64,000 bases of DNA from Anas platyrhynchos (lineage: Eukaryota > Chordata > Aves > Anseriformes > Anatidae), in contig NC_092613.1 in assembly GCF_047663525.1 (NCBI RefSeq), forward strand, positions 5,295,501-5,359,500. The letters are read 5' to 3'. The position numbers and the translations under genes were made by a program. This document shows, one piece after another, positions 52,885 through 64,000 of the stretch. How positions within the stretch are numbered: position 1 is the stretch's first letter; the number at the start of each line of letters is the position of its first letter. Under the pieces are notes generated by a model. The model was not told where the DNA came from, ran no database searches, and saw nothing but the letters and a program-made list of their open reading frames with translations.

Positions 52885-52890
52885 AATAAA
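52885..52890 (+). terminator. Candidate distal poly(A) signal AATAAA
   Basis: A canonical hexamer in the context AGCACCTAATAAAACCCG on the + strand. If used by LRRN2 the 3' UTR would be about 3.6 kb. The downstream GU-rich element is only moderate. Confidence 0.3.
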
Positions 52891-54401
52891 ACCCGTTTCT
52901 GGAGTGGCTCCATTATTGCGTCCTTCTTTTGCACAGCCCTGGTACCTGTGGATGGCCCCACTCTCGGTTCCCATCGCTGGGCAGCCTCCCTGCCCTCAGC
53001 CCTGCCCACGCCAAAGCTTTTCAGGCTCCAGGGGAGCACCGAGGGCACGTTGTTATTAGTTCGTTAGAGAATCAAAGCAGGCCTCTCCTCCAGCACTTCC
53101 TCAAGAATGATTTAAATTAAAACACCCAACCTCCCTGGGAAATGTCAGCGGCGTTATCCATATGCATGATGCCATTAGGATGAAGCAGGTGCTGCTTCAA
53201 AAACCTGCAGGAAAATCTCCCTGTCAATCTCCGCGGCAGGCAGCTCTCCCTCTGACTGCTCCAGCACTTCTCCCCCTCCCTGCTTCATCGCTGCTCTGCA
53301 GGTGGGGAAACCGAGGCACGGAGCCGCTCGGGGACTTGTGGTGGCACACAGGTTCCTGGTCCCCTTCTCCATCCAAGCACACACCTGGGGCACGGGACCA
53401 GCACTTCCCTGGCCTTTACTCACAGGAGGAACCAGAGGAAGGTAGAAGCAGCCAAGGCAATTGCCACGGAGGAGAAATTTTGCAGCTTGGTCCTTTCCCT
53501 TGGCCTTTTGCAGCCTCTCTGCCCAAGCCGCCCACTGGGTAAACGCGTTCAGCTGCGCTCAAGTGGGCAATCGAGGTGGAAATCAGGCTGATGGAGAGCA
53601 GCGGGGCAGAGGAGGCAGCGTGAAGTCAGCTTTGAGCAGTCTGAGGGCAGGAACGCGCTGACCTCCTCGGGGGGCTGCATTGCAATTAGCTGCTTTGCCT
53701 AATTTCAGATCCCTGCAGCCTTTGGCGAGCTGTCCCCAGCCTGCTTGCGCTCAGCGTTTTGGGGAGCCCGGCTCCCTCCCAGCACCGGGTCCATGGCTCA
53801 AATTCCTCCTCTGCAGCAGGAGGTCCCTGGAGGACACGGGGACAGGGGCACGATGGCTTTGCCACACGATGCCAACAGACCACGGATGCTGCGGGTGCTG
53901 GTGAGGCAGGGCTCTGCTGGCACGAGCTGCGCGTGGGCTGTGGGTATCCAAAAAAACCCCTCGTGGGCACCAAACCCCAATCCTCCACCCGCGTCCTGCT
54001 CGAGCAGGGAGAGAGGGCACAGCCAGTGCCTCGCTGCTGCAGAGTCATCCTGGAACCACATCAAATCCTCATGAGGTGGGGGAGAGGGGGAAAGCGATTT
54101 GGGTTTGCGCGTGGGTAAATGGGAAGGAGAGGCAGGCAGGGCTGGCGCTGATGAGAAATGAATATTCATGGGAACCAAGGAGCCGGAGCCCAGCTGGGGG
54201 GAGCAGGCACCAGCGGGGATGTTGGGGGGTGAGCAGAGGCAGTGGGAGGGTGGGGGTCCCTGGGGGGGTGCAGAAGCTTCATTGAGCATCTGCACCACAT
54301 GCCCACAGCTCCATCTGCCCCCGCTGGATGAGGCCCCGAGGAGTAAAAGGGTTTGGAAGGGGGAAGCCACGATGAATCGGGGTGAAAGCCCTTGGTTTTG
54401 C

Positions 54402-54407
54402 AATAAA
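54402..54407 (+). terminator. AATAAA hexamer on the + strand
   Basis: A canonical hexamer in TTTTGCAATAAAAGAGC, 5.1 kb after the LRRN2 stop. It may be a chance occurrence; no transcript can be tied to it. Confidence 0.15.
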
Positions 54408-54569
54408 AGAGCTCCTCTTGCAAGCAGCAATGGGGAAAAACAACAGCAAAAACGGCCTGGGGGTGTCTGGGGGTGCTGGGGGGGGCTGCCCCATCGCTCG
54501 GGCATCGGGGTCCCATGGAAAGCCCCGGGGAGCCGCCGGTTTGCAGCGGGAATGCCAAACGGCTTTGAT

Positions 54570-54780
54570 CTTTACCAATCTTTCCTACATCTTGAGCAGT
54601 GTCTTGTAAATCTTTAATTACAAGAAAATTGCAACCTTAACAGTGAACACACAAACTGCGCTGATAAATATTTAAAATTGCCACAGCGACGGATCTGAGG
54701 GGATTAAGAAAAGATATATTGGAGTGACAGTTATTAAACACTAAATCCCAGCAAATGTTACCGAGCGGATAAATAATGCA
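54570..54780. promoter_or_regulatory. AT-rich candidate conserved block
   Basis: An AT-rich island with CTTGTAAATCTTTAAT (54603-54618), GATAAATATTTAAAATTG, TTATTAAACACTAAATC and GATAAATAATGC. The first 16-base string recurs exactly at 55818-55833. No coding signal. Regulatory role is a guess from composition and repetition. Confidence 0.2.
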
Positions 54781-55046
54781 GGGCTCTGACAGCCACTCGG
54801 CTGCTGACAAGCGGGGGAAACATCTGCTTTGGGGGGAGAGGCTGGCGGCGCCGAGCCGTGGATGCCTCCCAAAAACCCCAGGGTGGCGGGGGAAAGCGTG
54901 GGGGGTTGCGCTCTCCTTCTTCCTTCCCTGCTTGGAAATAAAATTCTGAGCGCATCGGCAGCCGAGGGAGAGCCAGGAGCTGGTGGTGTCAGCAGCTCAC
55001 ATGGAAATCCTGGTGGTTTCTCCTTCTCTGCAAAGAGGGTGCCTGG

Positions 55047-55082
55047 TACTGGTGGTACTGGTGGTACTGGTGGTACTGGTGG
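55047..55082 (+). repeat. Four-copy 9-base minisatellite (TACTGGTGG)
   Basis: Four perfect tandem copies of TACTGGTGG at 55047-55055, 55056-55064, 55065-55073 and 55074-55082. Polymorphism is likely; no function is evident. Confidence 0.95.
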
Positions 55083-58000
55083 GGTGCGGATCCTGCGCCC
55101 CCCGTCCCGGGCATCACCGCATCCCTACGGGCAGCTGCGTCTCCTCGCTGTGCTCCCGTCACCTCGCCCCTATGGCCCAGCCCCGTCTGCCTCCCCCCTG
55201 CCAACCTTGCCTGGAAGTTTTGAGGTCACCGCCTCGATTTCCATTATTAAATTTCCCAGCTACCATTAAAGATTTATTGCTCCGCTAAGAAGGTAAGTCG
55301 CAAAAAGTTAATTATTCCTAATAGCCCGGGCTTTGCTCACGTGGAGGGAAGACGCTCGAAGCGTGAATTACCCCAGCAACCTTCCCGATAAAATATTGAT
55401 CTAAAAAAGCCGGCTAATTATAAATATTAGAGCAGAGAGGGGGGAGAATCTGACCCTGCTCCTGCCAGCCTTGCGGTGAGCTGCCCCGTCCTAGCGGAGC
55501 TGCAGGAGGGCTCCGTGCCAGGACCGGCTCTGCCCTGGTGCCTGTTGTCCTCTAGCTTGTAAATTTTCCTAAAAATAGCAGCTCTGCCACCCCTGGGGGG
55601 GTCCTGGGGAGCTGGGGGTGTGCAGATTGCAAGCGTGGAAGGTATTTGGGGGTTGCAAGCGCTCAGCTCCCACCACCCGGGCTGTGCCGGGCGGGTTTGC
55701 GCGTGCTGGTGTTGGGGACCTGATTTCTGTGAGCTCTGCTGGACTACGGCTAACGAAGCACTTAAAAAGCTGCCGAGGGGGGCTGCTTCTCAGCCCTGCA
55801 GAAGCGCCGATGCCCACCTTGTAAATCTTTAATCGAGAGTGGAAGGGAACTGGGAGGCTCACCAGGATGGAGAAAACTGTAAATATTTAATCCGGGTGCA
55901 GCATCGCGCAAACAAGGTTAAGGGAAAGGGGGGGGGGAGAAGAGAGAGAAAAGTGGCACCCACAGAACCTTAAATCCTGGTAAAATCACGAGGAGATAAA
56001 TAAAATATCGCCCTGCCAGCAAAGGCAGGGGGGGCCCCAAACCCAAACGGGGACGTTGCAGCTGCAGGACAGAACCCAGGGCACTTGCTGGGGTCTGAGG
56101 GACCCCCAGGCACCTGCAGAATCCAGGCACGGGCGAATATTTCCAGAATATTTCCACTGTTTAACCCACAAAATGAAGGCAGGATGCCCGTGGGGTTGTG
56201 TTTTAAGCCGAAGCGATGCGTTTTCCTTGAATTCCATCATTGTGGCGCTGGTTGTGCTGCTCATTTGCTTGTTTGTGGTGTAAAGGCCTGACTGCGGCGC
56301 CTTTTCTTCCCAGGTACAAGCAGAAAATGCAGTTCTCCAAGCAAGGGTCGGAGGTAGAAGCGCTCTGTCACGCTGAAGGCAGCATTGCTTTGTGCCGAGG
56401 GAGAACAGCTGGAGCTGGAGGGGCTGTGTCAGCCGGGTGACAATCGGCAACGCAGGCGAACCAGCCCGCTCCCGCGTCCTTTGTGCTATTGATTTTAAAG
56501 GGAACACGGGTTCCAGACACAGCAACAATGCCTGGGGCTTGTAAAGCTGCTCCTGAGCTCGCAGCAATGTGCAGGCGTCTGTGTGCCGGTTGCAGCACCC
56601 CCCGAAATCCCCCCGGTGAGCAGCCGTGCTGATTTACTACGGGAACGCCAGTGGTATGGGGATGGCTCCAGAGCTGCCCAGGGGAAGGGCGAATCCTCGG
56701 GCATGGACCCCCAGCTCTGCACCAGTTTGACACTGGGATGTGGCACTGGGCAACTGGGACGGGCTCTGTGTCTGCACCTTGGGCATGTCCGTCTGCAGGG
56801 AGCCACGGGGAACACCCCAAAACGCATCTCGCCCCGGCTTTACGCCACCCCAGAGCCAGACTCTGCCCTTGCCTCGCGTCCTTAAAGGGGGCTACGAAGG
56901 AAAATCACAGCGAGGCCGCTCTGGCTTTGCAGAAACAAAAGGGAGGTGGCGGTGTAGGAGCCCAGGGAGCAGCTGGGTGCCCGCAGAGCCCCACGGGGAG
57001 CAGGGACAGAGTGGGGCAAAGCCATGGCTCTCCCCCTGCCTCCAGCTCCTGGGCTCACGGTGCTTTTAGCACCACGGCGCTAAATCGAATTTGGAGGTGA
57101 GCAATTCCACCTTGCTGGGGGCTCTCACCAGCACAGAAGAGCCCCTGGCAAACAGGACGGACACAGATGCTCTGGAGCAGCCTCCTTCCTCACAGCAGCC
57201 TGGTGAAATCATCTGGCTGGCTGCAGGTACAGAGGGAGATCCCAGCAGAGCCCAGCTCCTCACTCCAAGCTGCGGTGGAGAGGAAGGCCAAGGCGTGCTC
57301 AGCGTTCCACCAAAAAAACCCAAAGGAGGCTGCAGGGACAGCTGGAGGAGTGGGAAGTCAGGGGAAGCTGAAAAACAAACAAGTAAAACACCGTGGGGAA
57401 AGGCACCCAGAGCAATCTGTCGCGTTTATCCATAAACAGCTCCTGCACAGGCAAGGATCACGTCCTGGTTAGGCAAAGCGCCTTGTACCTGCCCTCAGCT
57501 TCCCCAGCTGGGCTCCTGCCTGTCCCCACAGCCCTACTGGCACAAACTGGGAGCGGACTGGGAGTTGGATCTGGTGCTGTAAGGACAAGAAAGCAGAGCT
57601 GTGATTGCTCCTTCTCGAGGGGGGCTTCTGCTCTTCTGCTGCCCCGAGTGCCCAAGGCAGCACCACGTCACCTTTTCTATTTGGGACCGTGCAGCAGGAA
57701 GGGAATTGCTTCAGCAGTGCTTTAACCTCCTGCTCCATGCGACCTGCTTCATGCAGCTCCTGCTCTTCGGAGCACGCTGAGACCGGCTGGTTTTGCTGGC
57801 AGGGTGCAGGGGAAGGTTACGCTGACAAAACGCTGCAGAGGCAGAGCCAGAAACATCCCCGCAGGCTGGAACGGAGGCAGAGGTTAGCAGCGAGTCTAAT
57901 TACTGCTCTTGTGGCTTCTGCAGGACAGAGCTGGGAACGGCTGCTGGGTGCAAACCAGCTGCCTGCCCGCAGGTCAAGCTGGACACCAGCCCTACCTGAA

Positions 58001-58850
58001 GCTGCTCGGAGAAACGCAGCCACAGGGGCACAACCAGGGCCAGCGCTGCCTCCTGCCTGGTGGCAGGGATGGGGGGAGCAGCCCTGGTTCTCCTGCTGCC
58101 ACAGGTGGGGTTGTATTGGTTTCCCCCCATCAGGATGCTGCTTGTTATGGAGCAGCAGCTCCTCCTTGGCAGTGAGCAGCGATCCATCACCGCTGGGCGT
58201 TCGCGGTGCCGCTTTCCAGAGCAGCTCATCCGTCTTCCTCCTGATTACGCGCAGCCTGCTGCTCCCTGAGCAGCTCCAGAAACCAGGAGAACGAGGAAAG
58301 CTGAATCCCAGCTCAGCCTGCTTATGCCAGCCTTAAAGGTTGGGTACATAAAACCTAGAGGCAAGAAGGGAGAACTGTGAGGAGGCTGCCAGCAGCCAGC
58401 TCCCCGCATCAGCAGCCACCGGGTGCCCTCTAGCGAGCTGGCTTGGCTGGGGAGCAGCAGGGGCGTGCTGCCTTCACCAGGGCTGCCTTCATCCCATGCT
58501 TGCTGTGAACAGCTTAAAAACTGTTGGAGAGGTGCTGAGCAACCTCCCGGCACTAACACAAGCAAGCAATAGGGTGGGCGACCCTCTGGGAAGCTGGAGC
58601 AGCTGCAAATGTTGGTGGCAATGGGGCTGGGGAGCTGCTCCAGGTTGAAGACAGCAAGTAGGTGGTGAGGCTGGCACAGATGAAACCTGGGCTGTTCTCA
58701 TGCTGCATCTGCAAACCTCAGCAGGAGTGGCAAATACTTGCACCATAACTTCCCCTCTCAGCTGCAAGGCAGACACATCCTGGGAGGGAAGGGAGGGCTC
58801 TGGGAAGGCAAGCACACAAAGAGCACAGGCTACGTAACTGGTAACAGGCC

Positions 58851-58856
58851 TTTACT
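58851..58856 (-). terminator. MDM4: Poly(A) signal AGTAAA of the convergent transcript
   Basis: On the minus strand AGTAAA is followed, about 25-45 bases downstream, by the GU-rich string TGTGCTCTTTGTGTGCTTG, a typical cleavage-stimulating element. Cleavage would fall near 58830-58840. The position coincides with the change in base composition. Confidence 0.45.
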
Positions 58857-58923
58857 TAAAGTCGTCCCCAAAACGCAGTACAAATGAAAAAATAAACCCA
58901 ACATTGCCATAGAACGCGATCCA

Positions 58924-58929
58924 TTTAAT
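58924..58929 (-). terminator. MDM4: Alternative poly(A) signal ATTAAA of the convergent transcript
   Basis: On the minus strand ATTAAA is followed about 20-40 bases later by ATGTTGGGTTTATTTTTTC, a U/GU-rich stretch. It is about 70 bases upstream of the AGTAAA and may be used as a tandem site. Confidence 0.35.
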
Positions 58930-60487
58930 TAGACTTATGCTGTGGACACAAAAACAGGTCATCAGGTCCATGATACATGTACGTGCCTTTTTAAATAGTG
59001 CAAACACACAGAGACTGGTTATTGGGTTGCTGTGCGGGTGGGTGTTTGGATCCAGATTCTGGCTCGGGAACGGCGGGCTGCAGGGGAAGGGTGCTAGTGA
59101 GACAGGGCAGGAAGATTCCTTCCAGAAGAGCAAGTCTTTGTTAGCTTGGCCAGAGGTAAAAGATGTTTGTTCATACCTTAGGTATTTTCACGGACTGATC
59201 AAAGGCAGCTTGGAGTAAGGGACTGAAGCTAATTGCAGAGTTCAGCAGCTACGGATTCCTACACCTGCTCCGAGTGGCAGGCACAGGGTGTCCGTGCGTG
59301 TGTGTGGGCAGCAAATGCACATTACCACGGTAATAGCACATAAAAGCAAGACTGCAATCATAACAGCTGCCTGTATTCATCATAAACAAGTGCAAGCAAG
59401 TTGCTGAGGTGTGTAACCCAGCCTGGGGCTGCTGACCGTTCTGATTTCGCTGGCCAGACACCACCAGGCGGTTACAGGCATGGTCTCACTGATTTGCTAA
59501 GCAGCGAAGGAAAATTCCAGCCACTTTGGACAGATAACCAATGAAGGATATTCAGAGCAGGAGAGCTGCTGCCTGGAGGCAACCTGTTTCTGGAGCTGTT
59601 CCAAGCACGCAGTGTTTATCAGCCTCACACTACCTGTGGGTGTCCTTGACCTTGAACGATCAGCCTCGCAGTGCCTCCTCTTCAAGGATTGCAACACGAC
59701 CTGCGGGTGTTCAGCTGAACAGAGCGTGCACAGGACTCGGGGAGTTTCTTCCTCACCTCATGCATCACTGCAAGAGTAAAGCCAGAATGGAGACCGGAGC
59801 CCTGGCTCTGCGTCCTTTCTTCAACCATTAAATCGTGCTGTCTTCCGAAGCAGCCAGCCTCCACTGAAGGCCTCTAATGAGAACATTTCTCTTCTTCCAG
59901 GAGAGGAAGATGAAGCTCAGAACAGGCAAAGAGTGAGCAGGCAACTGCAAGCTACCCTGGTGGGTTTTGAAACTCGGTTTTCAGGCCATTTCCATTTGTC
60001 AACAGCCACTTTTGTCCTGCAAGGACAGCTTCTCAGTAGCAAATATAATATCATTACTGGATGGAGGACCCTGGCGAGCTGCACCACGGGTTCCATCACA
60101 GCCATGCACCGTAATAAATAACGCACAGAAGCAGAAAGTTTGCAACAGTCTTCAATGAAACACCCAGCATTCAGAAGCACTCTGGGGGCTGCTCCAAAGG
60201 CTCTCGAATTCACGTAGCAGCTTTGGTGAGGCTAAATTTGGCTCCGTGATACAGCTCAGCAGAGGATGGACACAGGTGTTTGAACAGAGAGCTGAAGCAA
60301 AGGCTGATATACTGGGCGCATCAGCAAATAACAGTCACTGGGAGTAACTGCGAAGAGGCACTTAAACTGGAAAGACTTGCAGGAGCGAATGCAGTGAGTG
60401 TTGTGTGGGTACCTCTGGCTGCCAAAACGGGATGAAGGCAAATGATGTGCAGTGTTTTGCAACGAAGAGCACTGCAATGTGCTGAGC

Positions 60488-60494
60488 GGCAGTG
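60488..60494 (-). promoter_or_regulatory. miR-34 seed match in the predicted MDM4 3' UTR
   Basis: The minus strand reads ACACTGCCG, matching miR-34 positions 2-9 (CACTGCC plus the preceding A). A third site in addition to the tandem pair at 62036-62053. It is functional only if this region is a minus-strand transcript. Confidence 0.35.
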
Positions 60495-61079
60495 TACAGC
60501 TGAGAGGCTTATGGTTCCCATGCTCTGTTTCAATATCCATGTAAGAAGTTTGGTGGCTCTAGGGCTAAACGGTTCTGAGTGAAAAGCGGAGGTATCTGTG
60601 GATGAAGTCCAGACTTTGGGCGCGCTCACACTGGGGAGACTTCAGCAGGTTCCTGAGGAGCAGCAACCAACGTCACTGGAGAAAGGAGCAGGGAAGCAGA
60701 GACCTTTCTAATCTGACAGTCACAGGACAGCTGTGCTCCACGCTTCCAGCAGACACGCAGCAGTGCCTGCTAATGCTTGCCCGAGGACCACTTCTGCCAT
60801 ATTGCACTTCGTAGTAAAACCTCACCGAGAAACAAATTGCCAGGAGTGATGAGACAGCAAGGCTGTAGTCAGAGAACTTGAGTTCACACCCATCTCAGGG
60901 AGATGCTGAGCTCCAACAAAACGCAGTTCTGAACAGAGCCCACATCAGCTGTGGCATCTGTAGAAGAGGAAATCAGTAGCACTGCCGGGCCGACAGCTCA
61001 CGGCATTTAATATCGCGACCAAGTGCTTTGAGCTAGTTCTTCAACTCACACCTCAAGCCTGCACTTCCTCAAAAGTGTC

Positions 61080-61113
61080 AAAAAAAAGAAAAAAAAAAAC
61101 AAAAACAACAAAC
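61080..61113 (+). repeat. A-rich tract
   Basis: A-run with scattered G and C on the + strand (T-rich on the minus, transcribed, strand). Low complexity within the predicted UTR. Confidence 0.8.
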
Positions 61114-61721
61114 AGCAGCTCCTGCTGAATTATTTTTTTAGCCTTATACTTAAAGCAATTAAATGTTCTTCCCTCCTTTTCCCTCACCACCCACCCCCCC
61201 CGCCCCAGAGCATAGCCACAAGGTGGGCAGTTACATCTCACCACGAGGTGCTTGTGCCGCAATAGCTTATTCTTCTATAAAAGCATGATCAACTGTAACA
61301 TTGAGAGACATGACGACTGCTATTTCAGTTCAAAAGAATAAAGAACTTGTCAAATGCATGTTGTAAACACCGTGGTTCTACTCAACAAGAAGTCACAGAT
61401 AAGAAGGTCGTTACCCCAAAACGCATCCTGCGGATTTGGATTTTATCACAACAGCAATTTTCATTTAACAATGGAAGCTGCATACAGATCTCAGTAGGAT
61501 TTTGGTACAAATATTCAACCCCTTACAGCAGCCTAAACTCTCCGTACATTTTTTTGGTCAACACAAATTACAAGCTTTTCAGTGCAGCCAGAGCTGAACA
61601 ATTCAGTACGACTGCTTTGAGCAAAATGTTTTTGTTTTTAGAAGCAATTGGGGTGAGGGGAGATTCACAGTATCCAGAAGTGCCACAATGCACGCTGCCT
61701 GAACCCATGCTCCTAAAAGGA

Positions 61722-61754
61722 AAGCAACTACCTGAAAGTGGAAGCAACTACCTG
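61722..61754. repeat. Short direct repeat AAGCAACTACCTG
   Basis: The 13-base string occurs at 61722-61734 and 61742-61754, a 20-base period with GAAAGTG between. A small local duplication. Confidence 0.85.
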
Positions 61755-62035
61755 GCAGGAACTCCCTTCTGTGATTCGAGGAGATAACACCACTGAGCTT
61801 CGCATGATTAAAGTGCATCACCTGCAATTTAAGAGCCCTTCAGTTAGGGGAGCAAAAAGTAAATCTTTTCCACACGGATCCACTCCCACGTAAGTACGGA
61901 TAGTGCAGCAAACAGAAGGTTATCCCCCGATTTTTACAAGAGAACTGTAAAGAACAGCCAACAGCAACAACCTAAATAACAGCTGGTGTAGAAATAATCA
62001 CAACACAACGCAAAACACACGAGCGACCTGACTTT

Positions 62036-62053
62036 TGGCAGTGATAGGCAGTG
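62036..62053 (-). promoter_or_regulatory. Tandem pair of miR-34 seed matches in predicted MDM4 3' UTR
   Basis: On the minus strand the sequence reads TCACTGCCTATCACTGCCA. Both copies contain CACTGCC, the complement of the miR-34 seed (positions 2-8). The copy at 62036-62043 is also followed by A, making an 8mer site. The two seed matches start 10 bases apart. MDM4 is a reported miR-34 target in mammals, so this supports the UTR assignment. Confidence 0.45.
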
Positions 62054-62247
62054 ACTGCAGATAGCACCTACTCCAGTATCTTTGCACAATAAAAACAACA
62101 ACTCGGACATGGGAGACTGCTGGGACTTTCTGCCAGGCAGGTTTTGGGGCTTTCATTGCACACCTGACCTGTGAGGGCTGGACCAGCAGAAGGAGTGTAG
62201 GAAACAAGGTGGAAAGAGCCAAGAGAAGCACCAAGGTCTAAGCACTA

Positions 62248-62315
62248 TCTTTTTTTTCCCTGTCTTTTTTTTTTTTTTCATTTTTTCTTTTTTTTTTTTT
62301 CTTTCTTATCTTTAA
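62248..62315 (+). repeat. T-rich low-complexity tract
   Basis: Long T-runs broken by short C groups on the + strand, so A/G-rich on the proposed transcribed strand. Simple-sequence expansion; a possible internal priming site in oligo-dT data. Confidence 0.85.
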
Positions 62316-64000
62316 CCAGGAGTGGAGCACTCCCTAGATCAGAAAGGGAACTGTACAGACGATGACAAAACAGGCTATATCCTAAACAATGTACTGAATT
62401 CACACACCTGTATACTGAAGAGAGGTGAAGGCACTCTTGCTGCCGGACGCAGGCTCTCCAAAGCCCTGGAGAACATGCCAAGAACTGCCTTCCCTCGCCT
62501 CTCTGGCTCTCCATTGTGAACTCCAGACTAAATGGATGGCAAGACTATTCACTAACCTGATGTTTAAAATAAATAAGGACCTAGAAAACTAACAGAAATA
62601 ATGCTTAATGCATGCTCCCACAGCGCTGTCTTCTCCCACTGGCTCCACAAACTCCTCGGCGCTGTCCAGAATCCAGAAGGGAAAGCTGGAAGAAGTGTGG
62701 AGGAGGGCTGCCCGGTTAGCCAGGGATCTCAGGGCATCCAAGGTGGCTGCAGGAAATTCTCTGGGAGCCCCAAGGCTTTACACTCCTATAATTCACCCCT
62801 GATTTAGGGGTGCATCTACCTGCCTTCCACACGTGAAGAACACAGCTCCTCTCCTTGGGGGGAATACTCTGAGCAGAAACCCTCGCAAAGTCAGTCGGCT
62901 GAGGAGGAGCTGAGTACACTTCTAGTGCATGAGCTCATAGCTTAAGAACATATAGCCCTTTTTGAAGTTCTACGTGAGCTTTAACAACAAGTACACTAAC
63001 CATAGACAACTTCGGAGAACAACATAAATGCTGAAACAGATCTGAGGCATTAAATCACTGGGAAAGGACATCGTTGGAGAGCATTCAAAAATTAACACCA
63101 AGCACAGTCCATAGACAGTGCATTGCAGGACTTTTTTCCCCCTCAAAGGCCCATACCCTGTCTGTAAAGCCACATCACACAGAGCGAGCATCTTCTAGAC
63201 TGGCCTGATGAAATGCAGCAATGGTGGAAGCTGCAGCTGGGGAAGCTGCAATGGGCACTGTGATAAAGAGCTATTATAATTTAACCCAGCTGGCACGCCA
63301 GATTCTGAGCTAACACTGGACAGGCTTCAACAAAGCAACAACAGCTGACATAGAACTGTACTGAAATGAAAAAAGAATCAATACAAGTGAAAAAAATCCA
63401 ACAACATGGCACAGTATAACATCTTACTTGACTCCCAACTGGTATGTAACCTGAGATGGCTATAGATTGACACTGCTCATTTCAAGTCTGGAAACAAAAG
63501 GACCTCAGTTAACAAACACACACAAAACAAAAACAAAAAACATCTTATTAAGATACATGATTATTTGCTTCTCATTGCCTTCAAGAGAACTGATCCTTGG
63601 AGAAATGGCTTCTCTAAATTAGAACCCTCTTCACCTCCCCTCCCCTCCCATCTTCCCACCCCACCCACTCTGCATATATTATTTGTCAGCTCCAGACTCC
63701 TCCCTTAAAAAGCATTGCACAGGGTTTGACTTCCTGGAGAACACTCCAACAGCCAAAGTCATAACACTCTCCAAAACTTGCCTCCTGCAAGGACCAGTTG
63801 TCAGAACAGAGAATCATAGTAAGCCATTAAAAACTAGGGTATTGATACCAACATGCTGGTTATTGCGTGCTCCCTACAGGGTTTCATTAAAACAGACAAA
63901 AAAAAAAAGATGCTACTTCATTTGATGCAGATGATTCATGGGCAGTTTGGAATCTTAATTCTCTTTGGTGTTCACCTGATGATCTCTGAAGTTAGGGTTT

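Larger units (their letters stand above)
50345..58825. other. Region between LRRN2 and the convergent transcript, no gene recognised
   Basis: There is no ORF with a recognisable domain. It holds candidate poly(A) signals (52885, 54402), a CCT repeat, a 9-base minisatellite, AT-rich blocks at about 54570-54780 and 55220-55450, and a perfect splice-donor consensus at 55293. Part of it up to about 52.9 kb may be distal LRRN2 3' UTR. GC-rich stretches give overlapping chance ORFs on both strands. Confidence 0.55.
58830..64000 (-). other. MDM4: Predicted 3' UTR of a convergent gene, probably MDM4 (partial)
   Basis: From about 58.85 kb to the window end the sequence is visibly less GC-rich than the preceding intergenic DNA and has no domain-bearing ORF on either strand, as expected for one long UTR. 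A minus-strand poly(A) signal with a GU-rich downstream element marks its end. In mammals MDM4, a p53-binding inhibitor, lies tail-to-tail with LRRN2, and its mRNA has a very long 3' UTR of several kilobases. Three miR-34 seed matches on the minus strand agree with MDM4 being a reported miR-34 target. The MDM4 RING-finger C-terminus is not in the window, so the identity rests on synteny and UTR features. A different convergent gene is possible. Confidence 0.45.

Noticed and set aside
61347..61787. 146-codon + strand ORF in the lower-GC region
   Set aside because: No domain is recognisable, and it would be antisense to the predicted MDM4 3' UTR. One frame of this length in 5 kb is possible by chance.

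Overview
This window looks like vertebrate nuclear DNA, most likely from a bird. It is GC-rich and gene-poor, shows no interspersed repeat I can recognise, and its coding sequence lies in one uninterrupted exon. The one protein-coding gene that can be read in full is LRRN2 (leucine-rich repeat neuronal protein 2), on the + strand at 47192-49282. Its 696-residue product has a signal peptide, cysteine-capped leucine-rich repeats, an Ig domain, a fibronectin III domain, one membrane span and a short tail. Bird, and more narrowly a bird microchromosome, is an inference from composition and compactness; the sequence alone does not name a species.

Layout. Positions 1 to about 22.0 kb appear to be intergenic sequence upstream of LRRN2, with several AT-rich islands that look like candidate regulatory elements. 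At about 22.06-22.62 kb there is a dense CpG island with a long GGA/purine tract and a strong splice donor (exon ending at 22599). I interpret this as the LRRN2 promoter and first non-coding exon. From 22600 to 46895 is the probable large 5' intron, mostly GC-rich, with AT-rich blocks, purine tracts and a G-quadruplex motif. A good acceptor at 46894-46895 opens the coding exon, which has a 296-base leader with a short upstream ORF, then the CDS, then a 3' UTR of uncertain length.

From about 50.3 kb to 58.8 kb I see no gene, only candidate poly(A) signals, low-complexity tracts and AT-rich blocks. At about 58.85 kb composition changes and stays less GC-rich to the end. The edge carries a minus-strand poly(A) signal (AGTAAA) followed by a GU-rich stretch. 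In mammals LRRN2 and MDM4 are tail-to-tail neighbours, so 58.83-64.0 kb is best explained as the long 3' UTR of MDM4 on the minus strand. Three miR-34 seed matches on that strand, two of them 10 bases apart, fit this reading, because MDM4 is a reported miR-34 target. No MDM4 coding sequence is inside the window.

How the parts relate: LRRN2 is a neuronal cell-surface protein, and the AT-rich blocks upstream and in the intron are candidate enhancers. The proposed MDM4 transcript, a p53 regulator, converges on LRRN2 from the right. I found no bacterial-type system, CRISPR array, virus-like gene or clear mobile element. The most interesting points are the predicted MDM4 3' UTR with clustered miR-34 sites, the predicted LRRN2 first exon with upstream ORFs, and a few dense transcription-factor motif clusters.
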